A stretch of DNA of 41,969 bases. It comes from Gammaproteobacteria bacterium (GTDB lineage Bacteria; Pseudomonadota; Gammaproteobacteria; JABHGC01). How positions within the stretch are numbered: position 1 is the first letter of the stretch; each line of letters starts with the position of its first letter. Below, piece by piece: positions 25,262 through 34,755 of the stretch. A program made the position numbers and the translations under genes. The DNA lies in assembly GCA_027077805.1 (NCBI GenBank), contig JALWTS010000045.1, positions 1 through 41,969 on the forward strand, given 5' to 3'. The notes under the pieces were generated by a model. That model did not search any database and was not told the DNA's origin. It worked only from the letters and a program-made list of their open reading frames with translations.

Positions 25262-27010
25262 ATGATTATTTTGGGAATTAATGCCTATCATGGTGATTCT
25301 TCTGCTTGTATTGTGAAAGAGGGGGAATTAATCGCAGCGGCGGAAGAAGAACGCTTTCGTCGTATTAAACATTGGGCAGGTTTTCCCCAGTTAGCAATTG
25401 AGTATTGTTTAGCTGAACTTAATATCGATTTATCCAAGGTCGATCATATTGCCATTAATCGTAATCCTAAAGCGAATTTATGGAAAAAATTAAGTTTTAC
25501 CTTAAGAAAACGTCCTGATGTACATTTATTATTAGCGCGTTTAAAAAATGCTAAAGACTGGTTAAGTTTAGAAGAACAATTACAACAGTCCTTTCCAAAT
25601 CAAAGTTTTCAAGGACAAATTCATCATATTGAACATCATTTCGCTCACTTAGCTTCGGCTTTTTATGTGTCAAATTTTTCGCAAGCAGTGGTCGTTTCTG
25701 TGGATGGCTTTGGTGATTTTGCTAGTATGGCTTGGGGGATAGGACATCAAACTAAAATCACTGTCGATGATAAAATTTATTTTCCCCATTCTTTAGGTAT
25801 TTTTTATCAAGCCTTAACGCAATATTTGGGATTTTCAAATTATGGCGATGAATATAAAGTCATGGGTTTAGCACCTTATGGTGAGCTGACAGTCATGGCA
25901 GAAATGCAGGAAATTGTATCGTTAGAAGCGAATGGTCATTTTCGTTTAAACTTAGATTATTTTCGCCATCATAAAGAAAAAGTGGACTATGAATGGGAGA
26001 ATGGTTTGCCAAAAGTCGGGCGTTTATGGACGGATAAACTAGAACAATTATTGGGTGGTGCAAGAAAACCTGAGCAAGCCTTAACCCAACGCCATTACGA
26101 TATTGCCCGTTCAGTACAAGCCATGTATGAAAAAGCCTTTTTTCATTTATTAAATGCTTTATATCAACAATATCCATTGCCTAATCTTTGTTTGGCGGGT
26201 GGTTGTGCCATGAATTCAGTGGCAAATGGCAAAATTTACCAGAATACCCCATTTAAACACGCGTATATTCAATCAGCCGCAGGGGATGCGGGGGGGGCGA
26301 TTGGAGCGGCGTTTGAAGTGTGGCATCAAAATGCTGTCAATACCCAGCGATTTTTTATGGAACATGCCTATTGGGGGAATGAGTTTCGTCATCAGCAGAT
26401 TCAAACGGTGATTGCGAAACAGCAATCCGTCTTAGCACAAGAACAATGTAGCGTAGAATTGATTGAGGATGTTGCGGTATTAACGACAACGGTGGCTAAA
26501 GCCATTGCGACTCGCAAAGTTGTGGGTTGGTTTCAAGGACGTATGGAATGGGGGCCAAGAGCGTTAGGCAATCGTTCCATTGTATGTGATCCCCGAGTCG
26601 CAAATATGAAAGATATTTTAAACCAAAAAATTAAACGTCGAGAATCTTTTCGACCCTTTGCCCCTTCAATTTTGAGGGAGCATACGGCTGATTGGTTTGA
26701 AACCGATGATAATGTGCCATTTATGATGAAAGTGTTTCAAATCAAGGCGGATAAACAAGCGCAAATTCCCGCAGTAACGCATGTGGATGGTTCAGGACGC
26801 TTACAAACAGTATTTGCACATACTAACCCTTTGTATTACCAACTGATTCAAGCATTTTATCAATTAACAGCTGTGCCAATGGTGTTAAATACGTCGTTTA
26901 ATGAAAACGAGCCTGTGGTTTGTACACCTGAGCAAGCCTTGGCCACTTTTTTGCGAACTAAAATGGATGTATTAGTGTTAGGGTCTTATTTACTGAAACG
27001 TCAGGCGTAA
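25262..27010 (+). CDS. Carbamoyltransferase (NodU/CmcH/TobZ family)
   Basis: This 582-residue enzyme would O-carbamoylate a sugar hydroxyl using carbamoyl phosphate and ATP. The N-terminal Kae1-like domain begins ILGINAYHGDSSACIVKEGELIAAAEEERF, and the metal-binding His cluster is in HHIEHHFAHLASAF. CLAGGCAMNSVANGKI and GDAGGAIGAA form the nucleotide pocket. The C-terminal YrdC-like carbamoylation domain shows RMEWGPRALGNRSI, RRESFRPFAPSIL and VLNTSFNENEPVVCTPEQAL. The GDAGGA codons create a run of eight G (26290-26297). Nodulation NodU decorates Nod factors; here the location points to polysaccharide decoration. The length is typical for the family. Confidence 0.92.
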   Translation: MIILGINAYHGDSSACIVKEGELIAAAEEERFRRIKHWAGFPQLAIEYCLAELNIDLSKVDHIAINRNPKANLWKKLSFTLRKRPDVHLLLARLKNAKDWLSLEEQLQQSFPNQSFQGQIHHIEHHFAHLASAFYVSNFSQAVVVSVDGFGDFASMAWGIGHQTKITVDDKIYFPHSLGIFYQALTQYLGFSNYGDEYKVMGLAPYGELTVMAEMQEIVSLEANGHFRLNLDYFRHHKEKVDYEWENGLPKVGRLWTDKLEQLLGGARKPEQALTQRHYDIARSVQAMYEKAFFHLLNALYQQYPLPNLCLAGGCAMNSVANGKIYQNTPFKHAYIQSAAGDAGGAIGAAFEVWHQNAVNTQRFFMEHAYWGNEFRHQQIQTVIAKQQSVLAQEQCSVELIEDVAVLTTTVAKAIATRKVVGWFQGRMEWGPRALGNRSIVCDPRVANMKDILNQKIKRRESFRPFAPSILREHTADWFETDDNVPFMMKVFQIKADKQAQIPAVTHVDGSGRLQTVFAHTNPLYYQLIQAFYQLTAVPMVLNTSFNENEPVVCTPEQALATFLRTKMDVLVLGSYLLKRQA

Positions 27011-27025
27011 TTTGCCATAAAATTT

Positions 27026-28246
27026 ATGAAAATCGTATTGTATAGTATTAATTATGCCCCAGAAATGATAGGCATTGGCAAATATAATACTGAGATGGCA
27101 GAATGGTTAGTGGCTCAAGGCCATCAAGTGCAAGTCATTACGGCGCCACCCTATTATCCCGAATGGCAAATTAAATCAGGCTATGCGGGTTGGCATTATG
27201 CCCAATCTTGGATTAATCAAGTCAGAGTATGGCGGGTGCCTGTTTGGGTGCCAAAAAAACCATCAGGAATGAAACGGATTTTACATTTGTTTAGCTTTGC
27301 TTTGAGTTCTTTGCCTGTATTGATTGCCCATTTATTTTGGCGACCGCAAGTGATTATGGTAATTGAACCCCCTTTGTTTTGTGCACCAATGACTTGTTTT
27401 GGTGCATGGTTGATTGGGGCAAAATCGTGGTTACATATTCAGGATTTTGAAGTAGAAGCGGCTTTTGCTTTAGGTTTATTGCCACAACAGCCATTAAGAC
27501 AAATTATTTTAAACTTGGAAGCATGGTTAATGCGACGTTTTGATCGGGTATCGACAATTTCAGTCAACATGTTAAAAAAACTTAAAGCTAAACAATGTGT
27601 TGATCAACGGTTAGTCTTATTTCCTAATTGGGTAGATACGCAAGCGATTTATCCGAAAAAGGGTGAGAATAATTATCGTCAGCAATTAGGTTTATCAAAA
27701 CAGCAAGTAGTCGCATTGTATTCAGGTAACATGGGCGAGAAACAAGGCTTAGAAATTGTGATACAAGTCGCAAAAAAATGTCAAAATCAAGCGAATATTT
27801 GTTTTATCATGTGTGGACAAGGTGCGGCTTACCAAGGTTTGATAACTATGGCAACAGGATTGTCTAATGTTTACTGGCTACCACTACAAGCGATTGAAGC
27901 GTTAAATGAATTATTAAATTTAGCCGATATTCATTTATTACCACAACGAGCCGATGCCGCTGATTTAGTCATGCCATCAAAACTCACAGGAATGTTAGCC
28001 AGTGGCAAAGCCATTTTAGGTTGTGCTGTCGCAGATACGCAAGTCGGTAAAGTGTTGCAACAAGTTGGCTATCGGGTTGATCCTGAGGATGAAACCGCCT
28101 TTTATCAAGCCTTAATCACATTAGCCAATAATGCGAAATTAAGACAAACCTTAGGTGAACAGGCAAGAGCGTATGCCGAAACAAATTTAGCAAAACCATC
28201 TATACTGGGTGAGTTAGCATTAAAATTATATGAGGTGCTTGATTGA
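27026..28246 (+). CDS. wcaI: WcaI family glycosyltransferase
   Basis: This 406-residue glycosyltransferase matches the length and features of WcaI, a colanic-acid glycosyltransferase. The N-terminus [27 protein letters not shown], then TAPPYYPEW and [15 protein letters not shown], is distinctive. The C-terminal half has [17 protein letters not shown] and [26 protein letters not shown], the variant donor loop used by WcaI in place of E-x7-E. It is followed directly by gmd (4-bp overlap) and fcl, matching the fucose-rich setting in enterobacterial colanic acid loci. The symbol denotes family similarity; the acceptor here is unlikely to be colanic acid itself. Confidence 0.85.
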   Translation: MKIVLYSINYAPEMIGIGKYNTEMAEWLVAQGHQVQVITAPPYYPEWQIKSGYAGWHYAQSWINQVRVWRVPVWVPKKPSGMKRILHLFSFALSSLPVLIAHLFWRPQVIMVIEPPLFCAPMTCFGAWLIGAKSWLHIQDFEVEAAFALGLLPQQPLRQIILNLEAWLMRRFDRVSTISVNMLKKLKAKQCVDQRLVLFPNWVDTQAIYPKKGENNYRQQLGLSKQQVVALYSGNMGEKQGLEIVIQVAKKCQNQANICFIMCGQGAAYQGLITMATGLSNVYWLPLQAIEALNELLNLADIHLLPQRADAADLVMPSKLTGMLASGKAILGCAVADTQVGKVLQQVGYRVDPEDETAFYQALITLANNAKLRQTLGEQARAYAETNLAKPSILGELALKLYEVLD

Positions 28247-29331
28247 CAAAACGTGCATTAATAACGGGTATTACTGGGCAGGATGGGGCTTATTTAGCCG
28301 AGTTTTTATTGAAAAAAGGCTATGAAGTGCATGGTTTAAAACGCCGTTCTTCGTCGTTTAATACCGATAGAATTGATCATTTATATCAAGACCCCCATGA
28401 AACTAGCCGTAAATTTATTTTACATTACGGTGATTTAACGGATTCCACTAATTTGATTCGAGTGATTCAAGCGATTCAACCCAATGAGTTATATAATCTT
28501 GCGGCACAAAGTCATGTGGCAGTATCATTTGAAACACCTGAATATACAGCAAATGCCGATGCTTTAGGGACATTGCGATTATTAGAAGCTATCCGAATAT
28601 TGAGACTAGACACTAAAACTCGGTTTTATCAAGCGTCAACCTCAGAGTTATTTGGTCAAGTACAAGAAACACCCCAAACTGAAACGACGCCATTTTATCC
28701 TCGTTCGCCTTATGCTGTCGCAAAATTATATGCTTATTGGATAGTGGTCAATTATCGTGAAGCCTATGGGATTTATGCTTGTAATGGCATTTTGTTTAAT
28801 CATGAAAGTCCTGTGCGTGGCGAAACCTTTGTCACTCGAAAAATTACTCGGGCTTTGGCCAGAATTAAATTGGGCTTGCAACAAAAACTTTATTTAGGCA
28901 ATTTATCGGCAAAACGTGATTGGGGTCATGCGAAAGATTATGTGGCAATGCAGTGGTTAATGTTACAACAAGATCATCCTGAAGATTATGTGATTGCCTC
29001 AGGAGAACAACATTCTGTCAGAGAGTTTGTGGAAATTGCGGCATCAAAATTAGGGATAGCCATTCAATGGCAAGGGCAAGGCGTTGAGGAAAAAGGCTAT
29101 GATCGTGAAACTGGCAAATGTTTAGTCGAAGTTGATCCACGTTATTTTCGTCCGACAGAAGTAGAAACGCTATTAGGCGATCCTAGTAAAGCCAAACAGC
29201 AATTGGGATGGCAACCCAACATTCGTTTTATTGACATGGTGGAAGAAATGATCGCCACTGATTTAGCCCTCGCAAAACGAGATGATTTAGTACAACAGCA
29301 AGGCTATCAAGCATTTAATTATTATGAATAA
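28243..29331 (+). CDS. gmd: GDP-mannose 4,6-dehydratase
   Basis: Gmd converts GDP-D-mannose to GDP-4-keto-6-deoxymannose, the first step of GDP-L-fucose synthesis, with NADP+ as bound cofactor. The protein has 362 residues. The NADP loop is [16 protein letters not shown] (7-22), then the family-specific [15 protein letters not shown]. The catalytic residues T133, E135, Y157 and K161 ([14 protein letters not shown] and [12 protein letters not shown]) are intact, as is the downstream [18 protein letters not shown]. The start is TTG at 28243, overlapping the wcaI stop by 4 bp; no ATG fits the conserved N-terminus. The next gene (fcl) completes the pathway. Confidence 0.96.
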   Translation: MTKRALITGITGQDGAYLAEFLLKKGYEVHGLKRRSSSFNTDRIDHLYQDPHETSRKFILHYGDLTDSTNLIRVIQAIQPNELYNLAAQSHVAVSFETPEYTANADALGTLRLLEAIRILRLDTKTRFYQASTSELFGQVQETPQTETTPFYPRSPYAVAKLYAYWIVVNYREAYGIYACNGILFNHESPVRGETFVTRKITRALARIKLGLQQKLYLGNLSAKRDWGHAKDYVAMQWLMLQQDHPEDYVIASGEQHSVREFVEIAASKLGIAIQWQGQGVEEKGYDRETGKCLVEVDPRYFRPTEVETLLGDPSKAKQQLGWQPNIRFIDMVEEMIATDLALAKRDDLVQQQGYQAFNYYE

Positions 29332-30265
29332 ACCAGATAAAATTTATATTGCGGGTCATCGTGGTCTAGTTGGGGCAGCGATTTTACGCCATTTGCAACA
29401 ACAGGGCTATGACAATCTACTGACGGCAACGCATCAAGAATTGGATTTAAGCCATCAATTACAGGTACAAAATTTTTTCCAGCAACACCAGCCTGATTAT
29501 GTATTTTTAGCCGCAGCTAAAGTGGGGGGGATTCATGCGAATAATCGTTATCCTGCCGAGTTTATTTACCAAAATTTAGCCATAGAAACTCATGTGATTG
29601 AGAGTGCTTATCGTGCTGGGGTAAGAAAATTATTGTTTTTAGGGTCTTCTTGTATTTATCCGAAATTTGCTCCGCAACCTATGCGAGAACAACATTTATT
29701 AACGGGTGAACTCGAACCGACTAATCAATGGTATGCCGTTGCTAAGATTGCGGGAATTAAAATGTGTCAAGCCTATTATCAACAATATGGCTTTAAAGCG
29801 ATTTCTTTAATGCCTACAAATTTATATGGGATTGGTGATAATTTTCATTTAGAAAATGCCCATGTGATTCCCGCCTTATTACGCAAATTTCATCAAGCTA
29901 AAATGACTAATGCCAAGCACGTTGAAGTTTGGGGTACTGGTCAGCCTAGACGAGAATTTCTATATGTGGATGATTTAGCGGATGCGTGTGTGTTTTTAAT
30001 GCAAAGCTATCAACAGGCTGAGATAGTGAATATTGGGGTGGGTAATGATATTAGCATTGCTGAATTAGCCCAGTTAGTAAAAAAAGTGGTGGATTATCAA
30101 GGTGATATTATATTTGATCCGTCAAAACCCGATGGTACACCAAGAAAATTATTAGATATTAGTCTATTATCTAAGTTAGGATGGTCAGCAAAAACTGATT
30201 TGGAACAAGGATTAACACACACTTATCATTGGTTTTTAGCGAACCAAGATAAATGTCGCCATTGA
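29324..30265 (+). CDS. fcl: GDP-L-fucose synthase
   Basis: Fcl (WcaG) performs the epimerase and NADPH-reductase steps that turn the Gmd product into GDP-L-fucose. The protein is 313 residues. The Rossmann loop is [13 protein letters not shown], followed by [12 protein letters not shown]. The active-site residues S108 and C110 ([13 protein letters not shown]), Y137 and K141 (WYAVAKIAG), and H180 ([11 protein letters not shown]) are all present. It overlaps gmd by 8 bp. Codons for VGG give a run of seven G (29524-29530), a common pattern in this genome. With gmd and wcaI it forms a compact fucose module. Identification is secure. Confidence 0.96.
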   Translation: MNKPDKIYIAGHRGLVGAAILRHLQQQGYDNLLTATHQELDLSHQLQVQNFFQQHQPDYVFLAAAKVGGIHANNRYPAEFIYQNLAIETHVIESAYRAGVRKLLFLGSSCIYPKFAPQPMREQHLLTGELEPTNQWYAVAKIAGIKMCQAYYQQYGFKAISLMPTNLYGIGDNFHLENAHVIPALLRKFHQAKMTNAKHVEVWGTGQPRREFLYVDDLADACVFLMQSYQQAEIVNIGVGNDISIAELAQLVKKVVDYQGDIIFDPSKPDGTPRKLLDISLLSKLGWSAKTDLEQGLTHTYHWFLANQDKCRH

Positions 30266-30294
30266 TAATGATGGCAATTTTATAGAGAGGGCCT

Positions 30295-31749
30295 ATGTTT
30301 TATCAATCTAATTTTGGTAAGACATTTAAAACGTATTCTACTATGACGCATTCAGGATTACTGCATTCCCATCAACCCATGTTTGCATTTTTTCAGCGTT
30401 TAAGTGATACTGTGTTATTGGGTTTGAGTTTATTGCTATGTTTGTGGGTACACTGGGTATCATGGACTTTGCCTTATACCGTGGCATTATTATCAACTAT
30501 TATGTTATTTTACATATTGGCAGAAGGCACTGGATTGTACGAATCATGGCGTTCTTCCTTGTTAAGTGATGAGTTTTTTCAAATTCTCTATTTATGGTTG
30601 TGGGTCATGTTAATATTATTATTTCTAGCCTATATTAGTAAAACTTCCGCAACCTATTCTCGACGAGTGATGTTAATGTGGATGATAGTCGCCCCTTTCG
30701 TATTGATTTTATGGCGTGCTTTGATTCGTTATAGTTTACGCGCATTACGACGTTTAGGGCATAATATTCAACGAGTTGCAATTGTTGGCACTGATTCAGT
30801 TGGTTTACATTTAGCTGACAATATGTTAAATAATCCTTGGATGGGCTTTGAAATTGTTGATTTTTATGATCCCAGCCGATCAATTGGTGAACAACCCTTA
30901 TCCAAGCATGCTATCAAGGTTAGAGGTGGTATTGCGGCTTTGCTGGAAGACAAAAATAAACGGCGTTGGGATAAGGTCTATTTAGCACTGCCTATTTATG
31001 AGCAAGATAAAATGCAACAAATTATTGAAGAATTTGCCGATACAGCGATCCCCATTTATTTTGTGCCTGATTTGTTTTTATCTGACTTATTTCATTCGAC
31101 ATGGCAAAGTATTTGTGGCTTTCCTACGATTCGGGTTTATGATACACCGCTTTCGGGAATGGCGAGGTTTGTAAAACGTCTGGAAGATATCGTTTTAGCA
31201 AGTTTGATATTGATATTGATTGCCATTCCTTTAATCATCATTGCCATTTTGATTAAATTGACCTCAAAAGGTCCCGTATTGTTTAAACAGCGACGTTATG
31301 GTCTGGGTGGCGAAGCAATTTGGGTATGGAAATTTCGTAGTATGACCGTATGTGAGGATAATGATAATATTTCACAAGCAAAACCTAATGATCCTAGAGT
31401 GACTGCTTTGGGGGCATTTTTGCGTAAAACCTCTTTAGATGAATTACCTCAATTTATTAATGTTTTACAAGGAGGAATGTCAATTGTTGGACCTAGACCC
31501 CATGCGATTGCTCATAACGAACAATATCGTAAGCTAATTCCAGGTTATATGTTACGCCATATGATTAAACCAGGTATTACAGGCTGGGCACAAGTTAATG
31601 GTTGGCGTGGTGAAACCGACACTTTAGAAAAAATGGAAAAACGAGTAGAATATGATCTCGAATACATTCGACACTGGAATTTTTGGTGGGACTTAAAAAT
31701 TATCAGTTTAACCATTGTTAAAGGTTTTGTGGATAAAAACGCTTATTAG
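30295..31749 (+). CDS. Undecaprenyl-phosphate hexose-1-phosphate transferase (WcaJ-like)
   Basis: This 484-residue polyprenyl glycosylphosphotransferase loads the first sugar-1-phosphate, often glucose, onto undecaprenyl phosphate. Its architecture is the long form: four N-terminal membrane segments, a cytoplasmic CoA-binding-like domain (IVGTDSVGLHLADNML), a re-entrant helix (VLASLILILIAIPLIIIAILIKLTSKGP) and the catalytic bacterial sugar-transferase domain. In that domain QRRYGLGGEAIWVWKFRSM, DELPQFINVLQGGMSIVGPRPHAIAHNEQYR, PGITGWAQVNGWRGETDT and RVEYDLEYIRHW are typical. GAGAGG sits 4 nt before the ATG. It ends the operon, which is where colanic acid-type loci often keep this gene. Glucose is the likeliest sugar; galactose is possible. 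Confidence 0.92.
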   Translation: MFYQSNFGKTFKTYSTMTHSGLLHSHQPMFAFFQRLSDTVLLGLSLLLCLWVHWVSWTLPYTVALLSTIMLFYILAEGTGLYESWRSSLLSDEFFQILYLWLWVMLILLFLAYISKTSATYSRRVMLMWMIVAPFVLILWRALIRYSLRALRRLGHNIQRVAIVGTDSVGLHLADNMLNNPWMGFEIVDFYDPSRSIGEQPLSKHAIKVRGGIAALLEDKNKRRWDKVYLALPIYEQDKMQQIIEEFADTAIPIYFVPDLFLSDLFHSTWQSICGFPTIRVYDTPLSGMARFVKRLEDIVLASLILILIAIPLIIIAILIKLTSKGPVLFKQRRYGLGGEAIWVWKFRSMTVCEDNDNISQAKPNDPRVTALGAFLRKTSLDELPQFINVLQGGMSIVGPRPHAIAHNEQYRKLIPGYMLRHMIKPGITGWAQVNGWRGETDTLEKMEKRVEYDLEYIRHWNFWWDLKIISLTIVKGFVDKNAY

Positions 31750-31853
31750 GCGAAACTCATTGAAAATTATTGAACAAATTTGCGATTGAATCGTTTCACT
31801 GAGTAATAGGAACAAATATTTTTTATGGAATTGTAGAAAATTTAGGAATTAAA

Positions 31854-31881
31854 TTGTAACTTTTATTGTTTATGCTAGAAT
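31854..31881 (+). promoter_or_regulatory. Candidate extended -10 sigma-70 promoter for the LamG gene
   Basis: TTGTAA (31854-31859), a 16-bp spacer and TAGAAT (31876-31881) preceded by TG (TGCTAGAAT) form a good sigma-70 promoter 38 bp before the LamG start. A strong GGGGGG Shine-Dalgarno-like run lies at 31904-31909. The surrounding 170-bp gap contains no gene and no convincing terminator for the upstream operon. Confidence 0.5.
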
Positions 31882-31919
31882 TAGTTGAAAATAAAAACTC
31901 CTTGGGGGGATTGTATGCT

Positions 31920-32774
31920 ATGTTAAAAAAATTTACGTTTGCTGTGATTTTATTGTTCTCAATGTCGTCTTCCATGGCAGCGGTGGTTTCTGCTGATGTC
32001 TTATGGGATGCTGCTGCGGATCCTGATGGTGGCGTGAATGCTACCTTCGAGGGTGACCCAGCACTGGTTTTAGATTGGGGCTTAACAGGGACAACTTATA
32101 ATGCCGTCGATCCCTCACCCACCTATGGTGGTATTGATGCTTCTTATAGTTTTGACGCAACGGATACCGCATTTGGAACATCAATGCAGTTTTTACCGAC
32201 AGGTGATGCGACTAAAACCGATGCCTCATTTGAATTGTGGGTAAAACCAGATGATTTAGCCAGTGGTCAACAAGTGTTGTTTGAAACTGGGGGGAGCAAT
32301 GGTTTATCTCTGACTTTAAATAATGATGAACTCTTGTTTCGGGTAAAAAGTAATGTGGGCGGTAGCCATTTATTAAATGCCACCGCAACCTTAGCTCCTG
32401 CGGATATTGCCGATTTTGTTCAAATTGTTGGGGTAGTCGATTTAGCAACGGATACTACGAGTTTATATGTCAATGGGACTTTTGTTGATAGTGCGACATC
32501 GGGTGCTGATTTGACTGACTGGGCTGGTGGTGGGACTAGCAGTTTAGCCTCTAATGATGGTGTTGTTGGGGGAGCAAATTCAGGTGATTTAAATAGCTAT
32601 GGGACTTTCCAAGGGCAAGTGGGATTGTTAAAATTTCATGAAGTCGCTTTAACTGCCACTGATGTTAATGATAGTTTCTTGGCTGTTTCTACACCAAGTG
32701 CTCCCGCACCATTGCCTAGTAGTTTGTACTTAATGCTTTTAGGTTTGGGTTTATTAAGATTAAGATCATCTTAG
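31920..32774 (+). CDS. Secreted LamG/concanavalin-like protein with PEP-CTERM-like tail
   Basis: This 284-residue protein has a signal peptide (MLKKFTFAVILLFSMSSSMA). The middle, about residues 50-255, resembles a laminin-G3/concanavalin A-like jelly-roll: SFELWVKPDDL, LFETGGSNGLSLTLNNDELLFRV, FVQIVGVVDLATDTTSLYVNG and FQGQVGLLKFHEVALT. The C-terminus APAPLPSSLYLMLLGLGLLRLRSS has the tripartite PEP-CTERM plan (Pro motif, hydrophobic helix, Arg cluster) in the degenerate VPLP-like form. Such tails are sorted by exosortases, which usually accompany exopolysaccharide loci; none lies in this window. I chose ATG 31920 because the signal peptide then sits at the N-terminus; an in-frame ATG at 31866 overlaps the promoter. 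A carbohydrate-binding role is inferred. Confidence 0.78.
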   Translation: MLKKFTFAVILLFSMSSSMAAVVSADVLWDAAADPDGGVNATFEGDPALVLDWGLTGTTYNAVDPSPTYGGIDASYSFDATDTAFGTSMQFLPTGDATKTDASFELWVKPDDLASGQQVLFETGGSNGLSLTLNNDELLFRVKSNVGGSHLLNATATLAPADIADFVQIVGVVDLATDTTSLYVNGTFVDSATSGADLTDWAGGGTSSLASNDGVVGGANSGDLNSYGTFQGQVGLLKFHEVALTATDVNDSFLAVSTPSAPAPLPSSLYLMLLGLGLLRLRSS

Positions 32775-32824
32775 TTAAGATAGTTTTAGATTTTAGTTTA
32801 GATTAAAGAATAACATAGCATATC

Positions 32825-32854
32825 AAGCCTCAGTCCTAATTGGGATTGGGGTTT
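32825..32854. terminator. Hairpin terminator between convergent LamG and cyclase genes
   Basis: AAGCCTCAGTCC (32825-32836) pairs fully, counting G-U wobbles, with GGATTGGGGTTT (32843-32854) around a 6-nt loop. It lies one base beyond the minus-strand cyclase stop codon, between converging genes. The stem ends in a short U run on the plus strand, so it can serve the LamG transcript. Confidence 0.65.
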
Positions 32855-32855
32855 G

Positions 32856-34166
32856 TTATTGCTCATTGCTAGTAACCCGAATGCAGTTTCTACCCGCATT
32901 TTTAGCAGCATAACAAGCGGTATCTGCCAGATTGACGACTGATTCTAAAGAAATACTATTTTGGTTGATCATGGTAATACCAATACTAACACCTACCCGA
33001 AATGATTGACCTTGCCATATTAATTGATAATTTTCTACTGATTTTCGGATATGTTCGGCAATGCGTTTGGCATTATTAAGATTACAATTTTCCAATAACA
33101 AGGCAAATTCATCGCCACCGAGTCGAGCTAAATTATCCCGTTTACGAATATGAGTTTGCATTAAAGTGGTAATTTGCCGTAATACTTCATCACCTGACGC
33201 ATGACCACAAGTATCGTTAATATGTTTGAATTTGTCTAAATCCATAAACATTAAGGCATGTTGCGTATCATGTTGTTGGGCGGATAGTATGGAGCGTTGA
33301 GCTCGACGTTCAAATTCACGGCGATTAATTAAACCCGTTAAGGCATCATGTGAGGCATGATAATGCATGCGTCTGGCTTTTTCTCTTTGAGCACTGACAT
33401 CACGAAATACAATCACAAAACCAATAATATTGCTTTCTCTATCATGAATGGGCGTAATCGTCTCTTCAATATCAATGATTTCATTGTCTTGACGAATCAA
33501 CATATGTTCTTGTTGCGTATGTTGGTGTTTGTCTAAAGTTTGTTCAATAATATTGGTAACAGGCGTGCGACTCGATTCTAATATTAGTTTAAAAACTTGA
33601 TTTAAGTGTTTATTTTGAGCTTCTTCATTAAGCCAGCCAGTGAGTTTTTCAGCCGCAGGGTTAAGGGATTGGATATGACTATTAGCACTGGTAATAATCA
33701 CCGCATCGCCAATGGATTTTAAAGTTGCTTGGGCAAATTCTTTTTCTTCAAATAATTGGGATTCTGCTTGTTTCGCCCGCAGTAAATAATCCACCCGATT
33801 TTTTAATACTGCCCAATGAATGGGTTTCGTAATATAATCAACGACACCAATTTCAAAGGCTTTATCAATTAAACGTTCTTCATCCACCGTAGTAATGATA
33901 ATAACAGGTGTATGTTGGGCGAAGTGATAAGACTTAATTTTTTTATATGCCGTTAGACCATCCATGACTGGCATGTGTAAGTCCATTAAGACCAAATCTG
34001 GCTTACATTCAGAAAATAAGGTATAAGCCTCAGCACCATTACCTGCTTCTTCAACGTGATAATCAAGTTCTTCAAAAAATTGCCGAAGTTTATAACGAGT
34101 CACAGGGGAATCATCTACAATCAAAAGTGTGGCTGATTTTTTACTATGTGATATTGCTATGCTCAT
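32856..34166 (-). CDS. Response regulator diguanylate cyclase (REC-PAS-GGDEF)
   Basis: This 436-residue cytoplasmic signalling protein would make cyclic di-GMP when phosphorylated. A receiver domain covers residues 12-130 with acidic pocket D18/D19, phosphoacceptor D62 (LVLMDLHMPVMDG) and K114 (ITKPIHW). A short coiled linker and a PAS domain follow (145-260; SIGDAVIITSANSHIQSLNPAAEKLTGW). The GGDEF domain (270-432) has an intact active site GGDEF at 350-354 and an RxxD inhibitory site (RKRD, 341-344) at the correct spacing. There is no EAL domain and no membrane segment. No partner kinase is nearby. Proximity to a polysaccharide locus and a surface protein is suggestive, since c-di-GMP often controls exopolysaccharide. 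Confidence 0.93.
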   Translation of the reverse strand: MSIAISHSKKSATLLIVDDSPVTRYKLRQFFEELDYHVEEAGNGAEAYTLFSECKPDLVLMDLHMPVMDGLTAYKKIKSYHFAQHTPVIIITTVDEERLIDKAFEIGVVDYITKPIHWAVLKNRVDYLLRAKQAESQLFEEKEFAQATLKSIGDAVIITSANSHIQSLNPAAEKLTGWLNEEAQNKHLNQVFKLILESSRTPVTNIIEQTLDKHQHTQQEHMLIRQDNEIIDIEETITPIHDRESNIIGFVIVFRDVSAQREKARRMHYHASHDALTGLINRREFERRAQRSILSAQQHDTQHALMFMDLDKFKHINDTCGHASGDEVLRQITTLMQTHIRKRDNLARLGGDEFALLLENCNLNNAKRIAEHIRKSVENYQLIWQGQSFRVGVSIGITMINQNSISLESVVNLADTACYAAKNAGRNCIRVTSNEQ

Positions 34167-34255
34167 ATGGGTAAATAGGTAAAAAATATCGGTTTGTAAA
34201 ATCGTTGAGTTTACAAATGTTAAGTTACATTCAATTGTAGATCAAAACCGAACCA

Positions 34256-34726
34256 TTAGCGATTTTTTAATACACGATGTTTTTCTCGATTCCAATCCCG
34301 TTCTTTTTCAGTTGCTCGTTTGTCATAGAGTTTTTTACCTTTGCCTAAGCCAATTTCAATTTTAACTCGCTTATGTTTCCAATACATGCTCAAAGGTACT
34401 AAAGTAAATCCTTTACGTTCCACAGCACCAATTAATTGACTAATTTCTTTTGGGTGTAGTAACAATTTACGAGTACGAGTAGGATCAGGATGTATATGGC
34501 TTGAGGCGGATAATAAGGGCGAAATATGAGCACCAAATAACCAAACTTCGCCAGCTTTCACAAAGACATAGCTTTCCTTTAATTGAATACGACCTGCTCT
34601 TAAACTTTTCACCTCCCAGCCTTCTAAGACTAGCCCAGCTTCATAACGAGTGGAGATAAAATAGTCATGAGTGGCTTTTTTGTTGACAATAATGTTATTA
34701 TTGCCTTTCTTGCTTGGTTTTTTCAT
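34256..34726 (-). CDS. smpB: SsrA-binding protein SmpB
   Basis: SmpB binds tmRNA and delivers it to stalled ribosomes during trans-translation. The 156-residue length is normal. Diagnostic segments are present in order: [72 protein letters not shown] and the basic C-terminal tail [27 protein letters not shown], which inserts into the ribosomal mRNA channel. It is divergent from the liv operon across a 90-bp region. In many gammaproteobacteria smpB is divergent from ratA-rnfH; here those genes are about 5 kb away, beyond liv. No tmRNA gene is visible in the window. Confidence 0.97.
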   Translation of the reverse strand: MKKPSKKGNNNIIVNKKATHDYFISTRYEAGLVLEGWEVKSLRAGRIQLKESYVFVKAGEVWLFGAHISPLLSASSHIHPDPTRTRKLLLHPKEISQLIGAVERKGFTLVPLSMYWKHKRVKIEIGLGKGKKLYDKRATEKERDWNREKHRVLKNR

Positions 34727-34755
34727 AATGGTATGTAGTTTTCTTTTATTTGTGG

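Noticed and set aside
31750..31853. Possible terminator after the wcaJ-like gene (CGATTGAATCG and GAAAC/GTTTC pairs)
   Set aside because: The CGATT-G-AATCG stem has a one-base loop and the other arms are only 5 bp, so neither supports a terminator call.
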